The position numbers were made by a program, and so were the translations under genes. From an uncultured bacterium (lineage in GTDB: Bacteria; Krumholzibacteriota; Krumholzibacteriia; LZORAL124-64-63), in NCBI GenBank assembly GCA_937864225.1, contig CALMJK010000005.1:392212-456211 (forward strand): a stretch of DNA of 64,000 nucleotides, written 5' to 3'. The notes beneath the pieces were generated by a model. The model was not told the origin of the DNA, made no database searches, and saw only the letters and a list, made by a program, of their open reading frames with translations. Positions 27,975 through 37,678 of this stretch are shown piece after piece. Position 1 is the stretch's first letter, and each line of letters opens with the position of its first letter.

Positions 27975-29255
27975 TCACTGGGAGACGCCGTAGTAGATGA
28001 TCTCCATCGGCGCGCCCTCTTCGCCCTCGTCCTTGCCCGCGGCGCCCTGCAGGGCCATCGCGGCGCCGACGAAATTCGTGATCATGACGAAATGGCCGTC
28101 GCCGGTCGGCAGAAGCCCGTCCATCTCCGCGTCGCCCGGGCACTGCACGGCGGCCTGCCGGACGAAGGTCCCCTGCGCGTCGAAGACATCGTAGGTCGCG
28201 AACACGCCGGGCGGCTGGTTCCTGGAGCCGCGGCTGGACATGACCCACACGCTGCCATCGGGAACGCAGAGCACCTGCTCGATGTCCTCGGCGGTCTCCT
28301 CGCAGCTCAGGTCGAACTTCACCGGCGCGCCGCGCACCTGCGCCTCGAGCACGCGCATGACGCGGTCCTTCTCCTCGGCAGTGCGGGGGCGGCTGGTGAA
28401 TTCGCGCTCGATCACCTGCTCGAGCTTGCCGTCCGGCGCGTGGACGTGGATCGCGTAGCGGTTGCGCTCGGGGGCGACCCAGACGCGGCCGTCCGGCGCG
28501 ACGTCCCAGCGTCCCGGGTAGACGAAGGAGAAGGCCTTCTCGGAGATCGCCGGTTTGGTCAGGTCCAACTCCACGGTTTTTTCGACGTAGCGGACCTTTT
28601 CCCGGCCTTCGGAATCGAAGCTCGCCAGGAACAGGACGCGGGCGTTGCCCGTCTGGGTCTGCGTGATGCGCTGGCCGGCCAGCACGAGGTTGCCGCCGGC
28701 GCAGTTGGCCTCGACCAGCACGTTGAAACCGCCCTTCGCGGGGTCGGCGCCGCCGATCTCGAAAACGCCCGCCGGTTCCCCCGTGCGGCTCACCTTGATG
28801 ATCTTGCCGGGGAAGGTTTGCACCAGGCCCACGCTGCCGTCCGGCATCAGGAGCATGTCGCTGGGACGGCGCACCTCGCCCGGGCCTTCCCCTTCGCGCC
28901 CGAGCACCCGCAGCTGACGCCCGTCCGGCGCGAAGACCACCGCGTGCGAGAGCTGGCCGTCCAGCAGGTAGACGTTGCCCTGCTCGTCGAGCTCCACCCT
29001 CAGGATCAGGCCGAACACCTCGTCACTTTCGCCGGCGCCGGCGCGCCACCGCTCCTGGAGCTTGAGCGACTGGACGCCCTGCTCCGGCTTCGCCCCGTTC
29101 ATGATGTGCGGGACGCCGTCGACGATCTTCTGCGCCGGGGCGGCGCCCGCCGGATCGCCAGCGACGGCCGACAGCGCGGCCAGCGTCGCGATCAGGCCCC
29201 ATGTTGCCGTGCGCGAGGCCTTCGGCAAGCGCACATTCTCGGCTGGCGTCATCAT
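27975..29255 (-). CDS. secreted six-bladed beta-propeller protein (copy 1)
   Basis: The 426-residue protein has a signal peptide (about 18-40, ending AGAAPA) and six-bladed propeller repeats, including GREGEGPGE and LLMPDGSVGL. It resembles the next gene throughout, so the pair arose by tandem duplication. Two adjacent ATG codons are possible starts; GGAAG precedes the first. It is the first gene of a - strand series: propeller, propeller, adaptor, pump, pump. I see no clear promoter in the 278-bp gap upstream on this strand. Confidence 0.85.
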   Translation of the reverse strand: MMTPAENVRLPKASRTATWGLIATLAALSAVAGDPAGAAPAQKIVDGVPHIMNGAKPEQGVQSLKLQERWRAGAGESDEVFGLILRVELDEQGNVYLLDGQLSHAVVFAPDGRQLRVLGREGEGPGEVRRPSDMLLMPDGSVGLVQTFPGKIIKVSRTGEPAGVFEIGGADPAKGGFNVLVEANCAGGNLVLAGQRITQTQTGNARVLFLASFDSEGREKVRYVEKTVELDLTKPAISEKAFSFVYPGRWDVAPDGRVWVAPERNRYAIHVHAPDGKLEQVIEREFTSRPRTAEEKDRVMRVLEAQVRGAPVKFDLSCEETAEDIEQVLCVPDGSVWVMSSRGSRNQPPGVFATYDVFDAQGTFVRQAAVQCPGDAEMDGLLPTGDGHFVMITNFVGAAMALQGAAGKDEGEEGAPMEIIYYGVSQ

Positions 29256-29472
29256 GACTTCCTTTCGTGGTTAACGCGGAGGCTGGGTCAGCGAACTCGT
29301 GCGCCATTACCCCCGGCGTCGCCCAGCTATTCGCGGCCGAGCCCCACGGCCCGCCGAGGGCCCTACGGGTCGGCGCGGCGGCGTGTTGCAGTCGCGCGCC
29401 CGGCCGCCCGCGGGGCCGGGGTCCCGCCGCGGAGCGTAACTTGCACGGCGGTTCGGAACAAGAGCGGGCTCG

Positions 29473-29501
29473 TTGACGGCGGTGCGCGCAGGGGCTAAAC
29501 T
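29473..29501 (+). promoter_or_regulatory. sigma-70 type promoter
   Basis: TTGACG (29473-29478), a 17-bp spacer and TAAACT (29496-29501) give a near-consensus promoter with a start near 29508, 26 bp before the zinc-ribbon gene. The remaining 200 bp of this gap (29256-29472) hold no gene or repeat that I can support. Confidence 0.65.
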
Positions 29502-29533
29502 GCCGCGACGGCCTCTGCGAAAGGATTCCGCGC

Positions 29534-29923
29534 ATGAAGTGGAACTACGCCTGCCCCCACTGCGGCGCGACGCTCAACCCCCATACGAAAGTGATCCTGG
29601 CCGCGCGGCGCGGGAAGCGGCGCGGCCTGATCCTGCTCAGCCCGCAGCCGGGCAATTACCGATCGATCATCCACGAGTCGTTTCCTCTCGCCGGCGGAGA
29701 GATGGTGGAGTTTAGCTGCCCTGCCTGCGGGCACGCGCTGACCTCGGCCGCCGCCAGCCGCCTGGCGGAAATCTTGCTCGTCAGACCAGGACAGCCGCCC
29801 CGTCGGGTCGAGTTCAGCCGCGTGTATGGCGAGCACGCCACGTTCATCCTGGACGGAGAAAACGTCGTGCCCTACGGGGACGACGCCGGCGTGTACGAAC
29901 GGGTGAATTTTTTCGGCTGCTGA
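29534..29923 (+). CDS. small zinc-ribbon protein, unknown function
   Basis: The 129-residue protein begins MKWNYACPHCGATLNP and has a second pair, SCPACGHAL, at about residue 62, so four Cys can bind one zinc. The middle has a basic patch (ARRGKRRGL) that might contact nucleic acid or a partner protein. The C-terminal half (FSRVYGEHATFIL) is conserved-looking but matches nothing I know. It has its own promoter and is monocistronic: the next gene is convergent 19 bp away. Confidence 0.75.
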   Translation: MKWNYACPHCGATLNPHTKVILAARRGKRRGLILLSPQPGNYRSIIHESFPLAGGEMVEFSCPACGHALTSAAASRLAEILLVRPGQPPRRVEFSRVYGEHATFILDGENVVPYGDDAGVYERVNFFGC

Positions 29924-29942
29924 AGCCGCGGCCGCCTCCGAC

Positions 29943-32090
29943 TCACTCGACGGCCGCGTCTTCGGCGGCCCACTCCGCCAGCAACCGGGCCACGTCCCGC
30001 GCGTTCAGCGAGCCGGCCGCGACGACGCGACAGGGTGGCGCCGCCGTCCGAGCGCGCCGGTCGGCGGGGAGCCGGCCGGCGTCAAGGTCGACCTTCGCGG
30101 CCTCCTCTGTTCCGGCGACGAGCAGCACGCGCGACAGGTGAGCCGCCCGCCCCCCGGCGAGGGCGAGCGCGACGTCGACCCCCTCGTCCACGCCCGCCAG
30201 GAGCACTTCCCGCGCGCCGAAACGTTGACGCGCCCAGGCCAGCGCGGCGGCCGCGGCCGACGCTGACTCGGCCGGCGGCAACTCGGGCGCGACGATCACG
30301 AGATCGGCCGGCGCTAGCAGCAGGTCGGCGATCGACGCGCCGAACCGCCGGGCTCCCGGGCCGGCGCCGCCGATAACCATGAGCAACCGGTGCGGCGTGG
30401 GCGCGGGATGCCCGCCGGGCAGTCGCACGAAGCAAGGCCGCGCCTTGCCGGCCGCGTCGCGATAGCCCGCCAGAAAGCCGCCGCTGTCGGGCAGGACGGA
30501 TTTTCCGAGCCTGCCGCGCTGGAGGAGGCGCCCCGTTTCGACGATCGTGGAGGCCAGCGCCGTCACGGGAGCCCTGGCGTGGTGTCGCGCAAGCTCGTCC
30601 GCGATGACGTCCAGGCGCAGCTCGAGACTGGGCTGGTCGCCGGCCGCCAGGTCGCGGGCCATGCGCTGGGCTTCGGCCAGCCATCGCGGCTCAAGTCGCA
30701 GCACGTCGGTCTGCCAGCGCAGCGTGTCGCTCCCGGCCGGGGCGAGCAGAGCGCGCACGCGGAACGGGCCCGTCGGCAGCGCCGCCAGATCCGCGCCGCG
30801 CTGCCACCGATTGAGACCCGCTTCCGCGGCCAGCAGTTGCGTTTCGCCACCCGCCTCGACGACCGAGCGGCCCGCGGCGTCGAGGATGTCCACCGCGAGC
30901 GTCGCGGCGGTCGGCAGCGGCAGCCAAGCCAGGAGTTGCACGCCCAGGTTTCCGTTCTCGACCAGCGTGTTCGAGACGGCGCCCCGCAGGATCGGCAACG
31001 AAAGTTCGCTTCGCGCGAAATGCACGGGCACGTAGCGCCGCCACGGCCCCTCCGGCCCTGCCAGGGCCGGATCCGGCGCGAGCGAGACGACGCGGCGCAC
31101 GCGATCCTGTCCGACGTGCAGATAGCTGACGTTGAGGCCGAGCAGCGTGTCCAGGGGGGGGGCATACGGGGCGACCGCGTCCCAGGGGATCCGGATCGTG
31201 TAGGTGGCGGTCTGGTCGGCGGGCTGCAGGCGCACCTTGGGTGCCAGATCGAGCACCGTGATCTCGCGCGGGTGGCCGTCCTGCTCGATCACCGCGCCCA
31301 CCGGTTCGTCGTCCTCGACGCCGAAGCCGAGGCCGTGCCAGCGGTCGCCGTCGAAGCCCGACGCCTCGGTCGGGGGCGGGGCGACGATGGTCACCCGGAA
31401 CCCGTCGCCGTTGCGCCAGGGCTGGGGCCTAGCGAGGAAGCGCTCGGCGCGCACGCGCGCCTTGATGAGCAGAGCGCCGTCGCCCGCGGTCAGGCGCACG
31501 GCGACCTCGGGCCAGCCGGCCTCGAGAGCGCCGCCGCCGTTGGGGCGCAGGAGCCGCTCTTCGCTCTCGTGGCCGTCGCGCAAGCGGATGGCTCGGCCTT
31601 CGGTCTCGCGCACGAGGCGGGTGCGGCAGGCCGCGAGCAACCGCTCGAAGCGCGGGTCCGACCGCAGCGGGGCCAGGTCGGGGTCGCTCGCGGCCAGGCG
31701 AGGGTCGGCCAGCGGTCCGGCCAGCGCCCGCTCCAGAGCGGGCCAGGCCAGTTCGAGCGCCCCGCGGCGCGCCTCGACGCACGCCAGGTTGTAGGACATC
31801 GCCCCATCGTCGGGAAAAATCTCGAGATAGCGCCGCGCGGCCGCGGCCGCGGCGGTCAGGTCGTCCGCCCGCATGCGCTCGAGGAACGCGCCGAGCAGCG
31901 AGGCCCTTTCCTGGACCGCCGACGACGTCTGGCGCGACGGGCCGGGCGCGGCGAGCGCGCCGCTGCCGGCGCCGAGCGCCAGCGCGCAGGCCAGCAGCAG
32001 GACAGCCGCGCGGCGGGCGCCGTGGCGGGCCCGCCCAACGGCCGGCGCGGGGCGCCGGCTTCCATGACGTCTTTGCGAGGTGGCGGGCAT
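29943..32090 (-). CDS. secreted TPR / CBM9-like / hydrolase-like protein
   Basis: The 715-residue protein has an Arg-rich signal peptide (core RRAAVLLLACALALGAG, cleavage near 48). Next is a short TPR region of the end-of-group type (MSYNLACVEARRG, then DPDLAPLRSDPRFERLL). A domain like the family 9 carbohydrate-binding module follows (NGDGFRVTIV, later RIPWDAVAPY, LLGLNVSYLHVG). The last 220 residues resemble an alpha/beta-hydrolase, but the nucleophile elbow reads GVDEG instead of GxSxG, so it may be inactive or use Asp. A run of nine G (31154-31162) lies inside the gene. The ATG has AGGAGG 8 bp upstream. Confidence 0.75.
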   Translation of the reverse strand: MPATSQRRHGSRRPAPAVGRARHGARRAAVLLLACALALGAGSGALAAPGPSRQTSSAVQERASLLGAFLERMRADDLTAAAAAARRYLEIFPDDGAMSYNLACVEARRGALELAWPALERALAGPLADPRLAASDPDLAPLRSDPRFERLLAACRTRLVRETEGRAIRLRDGHESEERLLRPNGGGALEAGWPEVAVRLTAGDGALLIKARVRAERFLARPQPWRNGDGFRVTIVAPPPTEASGFDGDRWHGLGFGVEDDEPVGAVIEQDGHPREITVLDLAPKVRLQPADQTATYTIRIPWDAVAPYAPPLDTLLGLNVSYLHVGQDRVRRVVSLAPDPALAGPEGPWRRYVPVHFARSELSLPILRGAVSNTLVENGNLGVQLLAWLPLPTAATLAVDILDAAGRSVVEAGGETQLLAAEAGLNRWQRGADLAALPTGPFRVRALLAPAGSDTLRWQTDVLRLEPRWLAEAQRMARDLAAGDQPSLELRLDVIADELARHHARAPVTALASTIVETGRLLQRGRLGKSVLPDSGGFLAGYRDAAGKARPCFVRLPGGHPAPTPHRLLMVIGGAGPGARRFGASIADLLLAPADLVIVAPELPPAESASAAAAALAWARQRFGAREVLLAGVDEGVDVALALAGGRAAHLSRVLLVAGTEEAAKVDLDAGRLPADRRARTAAPPCRVVAAGSLNARDVARLLAEWAAEDAAVE

Positions 32091-32127
32091 GCGCGTGACC
32101 TCCTGCGGCGATTGCGCCACGCGGCCC

Positions 32128-32157
32128 AATTTAGGCGTCGGCGGGCAGCGGGGGCAA
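32128..32157 (-). promoter_or_regulatory. candidate promoter for TPR/hydrolase-like gene
   Basis: On the - strand, TTGCCC (32157-32152), an 18-bp spacer and TAAATT (32133-32128) precede the gene starting at 32090. It is back to back with the + strand promoter at 32161-32189, only 3 bp apart, so the two divergent genes could compete or be co-controlled. Confidence 0.5.
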
Positions 32158-32160
32158 GAC

Positions 32161-32189
32161 TTGGCCCGGGGGCGCGGTCCTGCTACGCT
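32161..32189 (+). promoter_or_regulatory. candidate promoter for amidohydrolase gene
   Basis: TTGGCC (32161-32166), a 17-bp spacer and TACGCT (32184-32189) precede the amidohydrolase start at 32259 by about 70 bp. It is divergent from the promoter at 32128-32157. Confidence 0.5.
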
Positions 32190-32258
32190 GCGGGCGGCAG
32201 GCAAGGCGGGGCCACGCGGTCCTGCCGCTGGGTTGGTCATTCGCGAGAGGAAGCCGGA

Positions 32259-33947
32259 TTGACGACTGTGTTGCTGGCCCTGATGGCCTACGGTTTCGCC
32301 GCGCCGTCCTCCACCGCGGGCGGGCAGGCGGGAAGCGGTGTGGCGCCCGTCGATCTGCTCCTGCGCGGGGGCAGGATCGTCACGCTGCAGGATCCGGAGC
32401 CGGCGCCGACGCCCACGGCCGTCGCCGTGAGCGGAGGCCGGATCGTGTGGGTGGGCGCGGAGGCCGAGGCAGACAGGCTCGCCGTCGGCGCCGCCGAAGT
32501 GATCGACCTGCACGGGGCGGTCGTCGTGCCAGGCTTGAGCGACGGGCATGCTCACCTGTCCGGCCTGGGCAAGGCGCTCTCCCAACTGGCACTGGCGGGC
32601 GGTTCGCCCGAGCGGATCGCCGAGCAGGTGCGGGCCGCCGCGGCCGATTGTCTCGGCGATGGCTGGCTCGAAGGCCGCGGCTGGGACCAGAACGAGTGGA
32701 GCGTGCCGGAGTTTCCCCACCGCCGCCTGCTGGACGAGGCGGCGCCGGGGCGGCCGGTGCTGCTCAGGCGCGTCGACGGGCACGCCGCCTGGGTCAGCAG
32801 CGCCGCGCTGGCGCGCGCGGGGATCACGCGCGCGACGCCGGATCCCGCCGGCGGGCGCATCCTGCGCGACGCGGCCGGCGAGCCGACCGGCGTGCTGGTC
32901 GACAACGCCGTGGACCTCGTCGGCAGCGTCGTGCCCGCGCCGACGCGCGAGGAGCGCATCCGCCGCGTGAAGCTGGCCGTCGCGCACTGCCTCGCGCGGG
33001 GGCTGACGGGCGTGCACGACGCGGGCGTCGACGCCGAAACGGTCGAGATCTACCGTGAGTTGGCCGAGCGGGGCGAGCTCGGTCTGCGGCTGTACGTCAT
33101 GTTGGCCGACGACGACGCGACCCTCGATGCCTGGCTGCCCCGCGGCCCGTGGGCCACGCACGACAGCCTGCTCACGGTGCGCGCCGTGAAGATGTACGCC
33201 GATGGCGCGCTGGGCTCGCGGGGCGCGCGGCTGTTGGCCGATTATGCCGACGATCCCGGAAACCGCGGGCTGGCGCTCACGTCGCGCGAGCGGCTGATCG
33301 AGATGACGCGGCGCGCCGCGCGCGCCGGCTTCCAACTGTGCACGCACGCCATCGGCGACGCCGCCAACCGCGAGATCCTGGACGTGTACGAGCAGGTGCT
33401 CGGCGAACTGCGGCCGCGCGATCCCCGCTGGCGCGTGGAACACGCCCAGGTCCTCGCCCCGGAGGATCTGCCGCGCTTCGCCCGGTTGGGAGTCGTCGCC
33501 TCGATGCAGCCCGTGCACTGCACAAGCGACATGGATTGGGCGGCGGCGCGGCTGGGCGAGGCGAGGGCGCGGCTCGCCTACGCCTGGCGGTCGCTGCTCG
33601 ATTCCGGCGCGCGACTGTGCTGGGGCACCGATTTCCCGGTGGAGGCGGCCGATCCTCTGCGCGGCCTTTACGCCGCGCGCACACGGCGGCATCCCGACGG
33701 TTCGCCGCCTGGCGGCTGGCACGCGGAGCAGACGGTCGACGCGCGCGTGGCGCTGGCCCTCTACACGGCCGGTCCCGCCTGGGCAGCCTTCGCCGAGGAT
33801 CGGTTGGGCGAGGTGGCGCCGGGGCGCTGGGCCGACCTTACGGTTCTGAGCGGGGATCCGCTCGCTGTCGAGCCCGCGGGGGTGCTGGAGCTGAGGACCT
33901 TGCTGACGGTCGTGGGGGGCAGTGTCCGGTTCCGCGATGGAGTCTAG
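32259..33947 (+). CDS. amidohydrolase, YtcJ-like (PF07969)
   Basis: The 562-residue metal-dependent amidohydrolase has the first metal motif GHAHLSG (about 92-98), VDGHAAW, the downstream VEHAQ and the terminal GTDFPVE with the catalytic Asp. It resembles YtcJ/imidazolonepropionase-like enzymes; the substrate is unknown. The TTG at 32259 is preferred because GAGAGGA lies 7 bp upstream; it adds a hydrophobic N terminus (LLALMAYGFAAPSS) that may act as a signal peptide. A GTG three codons on is an alternative. It stands alone between a divergent secreted protein and phzF. Confidence 0.9.
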   Translation: MTTVLLALMAYGFAAPSSTAGGQAGSGVAPVDLLLRGGRIVTLQDPEPAPTPTAVAVSGGRIVWVGAEAEADRLAVGAAEVIDLHGAVVVPGLSDGHAHLSGLGKALSQLALAGGSPERIAEQVRAAAADCLGDGWLEGRGWDQNEWSVPEFPHRRLLDEAAPGRPVLLRRVDGHAAWVSSAALARAGITRATPDPAGGRILRDAAGEPTGVLVDNAVDLVGSVVPAPTREERIRRVKLAVAHCLARGLTGVHDAGVDAETVEIYRELAERGELGLRLYVMLADDDATLDAWLPRGPWATHDSLLTVRAVKMYADGALGSRGARLLADYADDPGNRGLALTSRERLIEMTRRAARAGFQLCTHAIGDAANREILDVYEQVLGELRPRDPRWRVEHAQVLAPEDLPRFARLGVVASMQPVHCTSDMDWAAARLGEARARLAYAWRSLLDSGARLCWGTDFPVEAADPLRGLYAARTRRHPDGSPPGGWHAEQTVDARVALALYTAGPAWAAFAEDRLGEVAPGRWADLTVLSGDPLAVEPAGVLELRTLLTVVGGSVRFRDGV

Positions 33948-34039
33948 CCGAGACGGCGTTGTGGGGTTATGATGGGCCATGGTCGCCGGCCGCGGGGGTG
34001 GCGGCGGCTACCGGTTCCCATCCAGCCAAGGAGACGGCC

Positions 34040-34972
34040 ATGGCTCTCGTCGCGGTCGACGTGGTCGACGCCTTCGCGGAGCGGCCGTGCGCCGGCAATC
34101 CGGCGGCGGTCGTGCCCGACGCCGCCGCCCTGACCGACGGCGACATGCTGCGGCTCGCCGACGAGCTGCGGATGGAGGCCGGTTTCGTGCTGCCGGCCAG
34201 CCAGACGGGAGCGGACCTGCGCCTGCGCTTCTTCACGCCGCGGCGCGAGGCCATGCTTTCGGGCCACGCCCTCGTCGCGGCCCTCGTCGCGCTGGCCGAT
34301 CGGGGGCGCTGGCCCGCCGATGGACGTGCGCGGTCGCTGTGCGTCGAGACCGGCCACGGCGTGCTGCCCGTGACGCTGCTGGCCGCGGCGGGCCGGGCGG
34401 TGAGCGTGACCTTCGACCTGCCCGCGCCGCGCTTCGGCGAACCGCTCGCCGCCGCGGAGGCGGCGACGGCGCTGGGCCTGCCCGCGGGCGCGGTGGGGAT
34501 CGGCGACCATCTGCCGCAGCGCGTCTCGTGCGGCTTCGACGTGCTGGTCGTGCCGGTCGCCGAGCGGACCTCGGCGTTGGCGCTGGTCGAGGACATGGGC
34601 CCGATCAGGCGGCTCGCCGATCGGCTCGGCGTGGGGGGGATCGCGACCTTTTGTCCCGACGTCATGACACCGGGCGTGGACATGCTGTGCCGCTTCTTCT
34701 ATCCCAGCGAGGGCACGAACGAGGACGTGGTCAGCGGCACGGCCTTGGGCGCGGTGGCCTGCTACTGCGTGGACCAGGGCATCATGCCGCGCGCACCCGC
34801 CGTGCGCCTGGTCTCCGAACAGGGGCACATTCTGGGGCGCCCCAATCGGGCGGCCGTGGATCTGGAACTCGCAGGGCGGCGGATCACGCGGGTGAGCTTG
34901 ACCGCCTCCGGCGTCGTCGTGCTGCGCGGGCAGATGTGTCTTGATTCTGGACCGAGGGGGGAGACGAATTGA
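34040..34972 (+). CDS. PhzF family isomerase-like protein
   Basis: The 310-residue protein has the diaminopimelate-epimerase fold of PhzF: an N-terminal VDAFAERPCAGNPAAVV, the catalytic Glu in MEAGFVLP, SGHALVAA, and the second-domain signature SGTALGAVACY. PhzF makes phenazines in pseudomonads, but most homologues have no known substrate, and there is no phenazine cluster here. AAGGAG lies 7 bp before the ATG. Confidence 0.93.
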   Translation: MALVAVDVVDAFAERPCAGNPAAVVPDAAALTDGDMLRLADELRMEAGFVLPASQTGADLRLRFFTPRREAMLSGHALVAALVALADRGRWPADGRARSLCVETGHGVLPVTLLAAAGRAVSVTFDLPAPRFGEPLAAAEAATALGLPAGAVGIGDHLPQRVSCGFDVLVVPVAERTSALALVEDMGPIRRLADRLGVGGIATFCPDVMTPGVDMLCRFFYPSEGTNEDVVSGTALGAVACYCVDQGIMPRAPAVRLVSEQGHILGRPNRAAVDLELAGRRITRVSLTASGVVVLRGQMCLDSGPRGETN

Positions 34973-35046
34973 ACCCACATGTCTCGCCCCGCGACGATGG
35001 CGCGGGCAAGGTCCGCTCGGCATGGATGGGTCGCAGAGGAGGCCTC

Positions 35047-35466
35047 GTGGCTTACGCGACGCGAGTTCTGTTGGTCGATGACAGCATCGACGACAACTTC
35101 ATCAACACCCGACTGCTCCGCAAGACGGGCTTCACCGCCCACGTCGACGTCATGAAGGACGGGCTCGACGCGCTGAACCACTTGCGAGAGTTGGCTGAAG
35201 CCGGCCCCGATGCCGCCGAACGCGTGCCGCGCTTCGTGTTCCTCGACATCCGCATGCCGCGGCTGGACGGATTCGAATTCCTGGCCGAATACGAGAAACT
35301 GCCCGAGACGCTGAGGCAGGAGATCGTGGTCGTGATCCTGACGTCTTCGCTGTTGACCGTCGATCGTGAACGGGCGGCGGCCTTCAGCTCTTTGGTCCAC
35401 TACATCGTGAAGCCGCTCACTCGCCAGAAGCTCGAGGAACTGAAGGACAAGCTGACCGCCGGCTAG
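35047..35466 (+). CDS. single-domain response regulator
   Basis: The 139-residue protein is a receiver domain alone: acidic pair DDS at 11-13, phospho-acceptor Asp67 in FLDIRMP, Thr in ILTSS and Lys in VKPLT. There is no output domain, as in Rcp1-like receivers that pair with phytochrome-type or hybrid kinases. The GTG at 35047 is chosen for AGAGGAGG just upstream and because the domain begins at once. A TTG at 34969, overlapping the phzF stop (TTGA) and also with a good ribosome site, would add 26 residues. No kinase is adjacent. Its stop shares CTAG with the stop of ackA. Confidence 0.9.
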   Translation: MAYATRVLLVDDSIDDNFINTRLLRKTGFTAHVDVMKDGLDALNHLRELAEAGPDAAERVPRFVFLDIRMPRLDGFEFLAEYEKLPETLRQEIVVVILTSSLLTVDRERAAAFSSLVHYIVKPLTRQKLEELKDKLTAG

Positions 35467-36677
35467 CGCGTCGCCGCGCCGGCGAACACCAGTGCCACGG
35501 TGTCGCGGGCGATCATCAATTCCTCGTTCGTCGGCACGATCATGATCTTCACGCGCGAGCCGTTGCGGCTGATGATCGACTCGTCGCGGCGCGTCGCGTT
35601 CTTGAAGGTATCGAGCTGCGCGCCAAAAATCTCCATGCCCTGGCAGGACCACTCCCGCACCAGCGAATCGTTCTCGCCGACCCCGGCGGTGAACACGATG
35701 GCGTCGACGCGGCCGAGCGCGACCGCGTAGGAGCCGATGTATTTGCGGATGTGATACGTGTAGATCTCCAGCGCCAGCCGCGCGCGGTCGTCACCGTTCG
35801 CGTAGGCCTTTTCCACATCGCGCAGATCGCTGGAGATGCCCGAGAGCCCGAGCATGCCGCTCTGCTTGTTGAGCATCTTGTCGATGTCGCCGAGGGAGAG
35901 CCCGAGATTCGAGTTCAGGTAGCCCACGATGGCCGGATCGATGTCGCCGCAGCGCGTGCCCATCATCAGTCCCTCGAGCGGCGTGAAGCCCATCGAGGTG
36001 TCCACGGAGTGCCCGCCCTCGATCGCCGCCACGGACGCGCCGTTGCCCAGATGGCACGTGATCAGGTTCAGCTCGGCGGGATCGCGGTTGAGAATCTGCG
36101 CGGTGCGCAGCGCCACGTAGCGGTGGCTGGTGCCGTGAAAGCCGTAGCGGCGGATCTTGTGCTCGACGTAGAGCCGATAAGGGATGGGGTAGACGTAGGC
36201 GCGGTCGGGCATGGTCTGGTGGAAGGCCGTGTCGAAGACCCCGATCATCGGTTTGTCCGGCAGGCACGCCTGCGCGGCGCGGATGCCGGTGATGTTGGCC
36301 GGATTGTGCAGCGGCGCCAGCGGGATGCATTCCTCGAGCGCCGCCATCACGTCTGCGTCGATCAGCACCGAGTGAGAGTACTTCTCGCCCGCGTGCACGA
36401 CGCGATGTCCGACGGCCGCGATCTCCGCCAAGCTGCGCAACACGCCACGCTCGCGATGGGTCAGGCTCGCCAGCAGGAGCTGCAGGGCGCGGGCGTGATC
36501 GGGCACCGGCTGCTCCTCGACAATGTCGTCTCGCCCGGGCCGGCTGTACACGTGTCGTCCCTGCTCCAATCCGATGCGCTCGACCAGGCCCCTGGCCAGG
36601 ATCCGCTCCTCGTCCATCTCCAGAAGCTGGTATTTCAGCGAACTGCTGCCGCAGTTGATGACCAGGACATTCCTCAT
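35463..36677 (-). CDS. ackA: acetate kinase
   Basis: Acetate kinase converts acetyl phosphate and ADP to acetate and ATP. The 404-residue protein has the ASKHA fold marks: [11 protein letters not shown] at the start, [10 protein letters not shown] with the catalytic His region, [11 protein letters not shown] and [10 protein letters not shown] near the end. Length is standard. It is coupled to pta by an ATGA overlap. The acylphosphatase at 12.5 kb could act on the same acetyl-phosphate pool. Confidence 0.98.
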   Translation of the reverse strand: MRNVLVINCGSSSLKYQLLEMDEERILARGLVERIGLEQGRHVYSRPGRDDIVEEQPVPDHARALQLLLASLTHRERGVLRSLAEIAAVGHRVVHAGEKYSHSVLIDADVMAALEECIPLAPLHNPANITGIRAAQACLPDKPMIGVFDTAFHQTMPDRAYVYPIPYRLYVEHKIRRYGFHGTSHRYVALRTAQILNRDPAELNLITCHLGNGASVAAIEGGHSVDTSMGFTPLEGLMMGTRCGDIDPAIVGYLNSNLGLSLGDIDKMLNKQSGMLGLSGISSDLRDVEKAYANGDDRARLALEIYTYHIRKYIGSYAVALGRVDAIVFTAGVGENDSLVREWSCQGMEIFGAQLDTFKNATRRDESIISRNGSRVKIMIVPTNEELMIARDTVALVFAGAATR

Positions 36678-37678
36678 GCTCGGCGGCCCCCGCTCTGCAG
36701 GGCGGTGATCGCGATCACGTTCACGATGTCCTCGACGCTGCACCCGCGCGACAGGTCGTTCACGCCCTGCGCCATGCCTTGCAGGATCGGACCCACGGCC
36801 TCGGCGCCCGCCAGGCGCTGCACCAGCTTGTAGGCGATGTTGCCGGCGTCGAGATCCGGAAAGATCAGCACGTTGGCCCGTCCGGCGACGCCGCTGTCCG
36901 GCGCCTTCTGCTTCCCGATCGCGGCCACCAGCGCCGCGTCGGCCTGCAGGGGGCCATCGACGGCGAGCTCCGGCGCCTTGGCCCGCAGCAAGCGCGTCGC
37001 CTCCTCGACTTTGTCCACGCTGGGGCCGGTGCCGCTGCCGCGCGTGGAGTAACTGAGCATCGCCACGCGCGGCTCGAATCCGCACAGCGAGCGGGCAGTG
37101 GCCGCCGTCGCGAGCGCGATGTCGGCGAGCTGCGCGGCGTCGGGGTCGGGATTCACCGCGCAGTCGGCGAAAACGATCAGCCCGTTCTCTCCGAAGCTCC
37201 ACTGGGGCTTCACCATGATGAAGCAGCTCGAGACGATCGACACGCCGGCCGCCGTGCCCACGATTTGAAAACCTGCGCGCAGCACGTTGGCCGTGGCGTT
37301 CACGGCTCCTGCCACCATGCCGTCCGCCTCGCCTTGGGCGACGAGCATGGCGCCGAAGAACAGGGGATCGGCGAGGGTCTTGGCCGCTTCCTCGGCGGTC
37401 ATGCCCTTGTGTCGACGCTTGGCATGGTAGGAGGCGATGAAGTCGGGCAGGCGCGGATGTCGCGCCGGGTCGATCAGCTCGATGCCGCTCGCCTTCAGGC
37501 CCAGCGCCTCCATCCGGCGCTCCAACTCGTCGCGCGCGCCGAGCAGGACGATCCGGGCCAAGCCGGCGTCCCGCGCGGCCGCGGCGGCCTTAAGCGTGCG
37601 GTCATCCCAGGTCTCGGGTAGAACGATGGCGCGCCCCAGGGCGGCGGCCTTACGGTGCAGGCTGGCTACGAAATCCAT
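36674..37678 (-). CDS. pta: phosphate acetyltransferase
   Basis: Pta forms acetyl phosphate from acetyl-CoA. The 334-residue protein is the short form containing only the PTA_PTB domain ([49 protein letters not shown]). It lacks the N-terminal DRTGG regions of the E. coli enzyme. The ATG at 37678 is preferred over an upstream in-frame start, because it begins the domain and has GAGGG upstream. pta-ackA form one operon for acetate production and ATP. Confidence 0.97.
   Translation of the reverse strand: MDFVASLHRKAAALGRAIVLPETWDDRTLKAAAAARDAGLARIVLLGARDELERRMEALGLKASGIELIDPARHPRLPDFIASYHAKRRHKGMTAEEAAKTLADPLFFGAMLVAQGEADGMVAGAVNATANVLRAGFQIVGTAAGVSIVSSCFIMVKPQWSFGENGLIVFADCAVNPDPDAAQLADIALATAATARSLCGFEPRVAMLSYSTRGSGTGPSVDKVEEATRLLRAKAPELAVDGPLQADAALVAAIGKQKAPDSGVAGRANVLIFPDLDAGNIAYKLVQRLAGAEAVGPILQGMAQGVNDLSRGCSVEDIVNVIAITALQSGGRRA

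Noticed and set aside
34040..34972. Phenazine synthesis from phzF
   Set aside because: No other phenazine gene; PhzF-like proteins are widespread with unknown substrates.
35463..37202. Long reading joining pta region to ackA
   Set aside because: The upstream part is out of frame with pta; ackA begins at 36677 with the normal N terminus.
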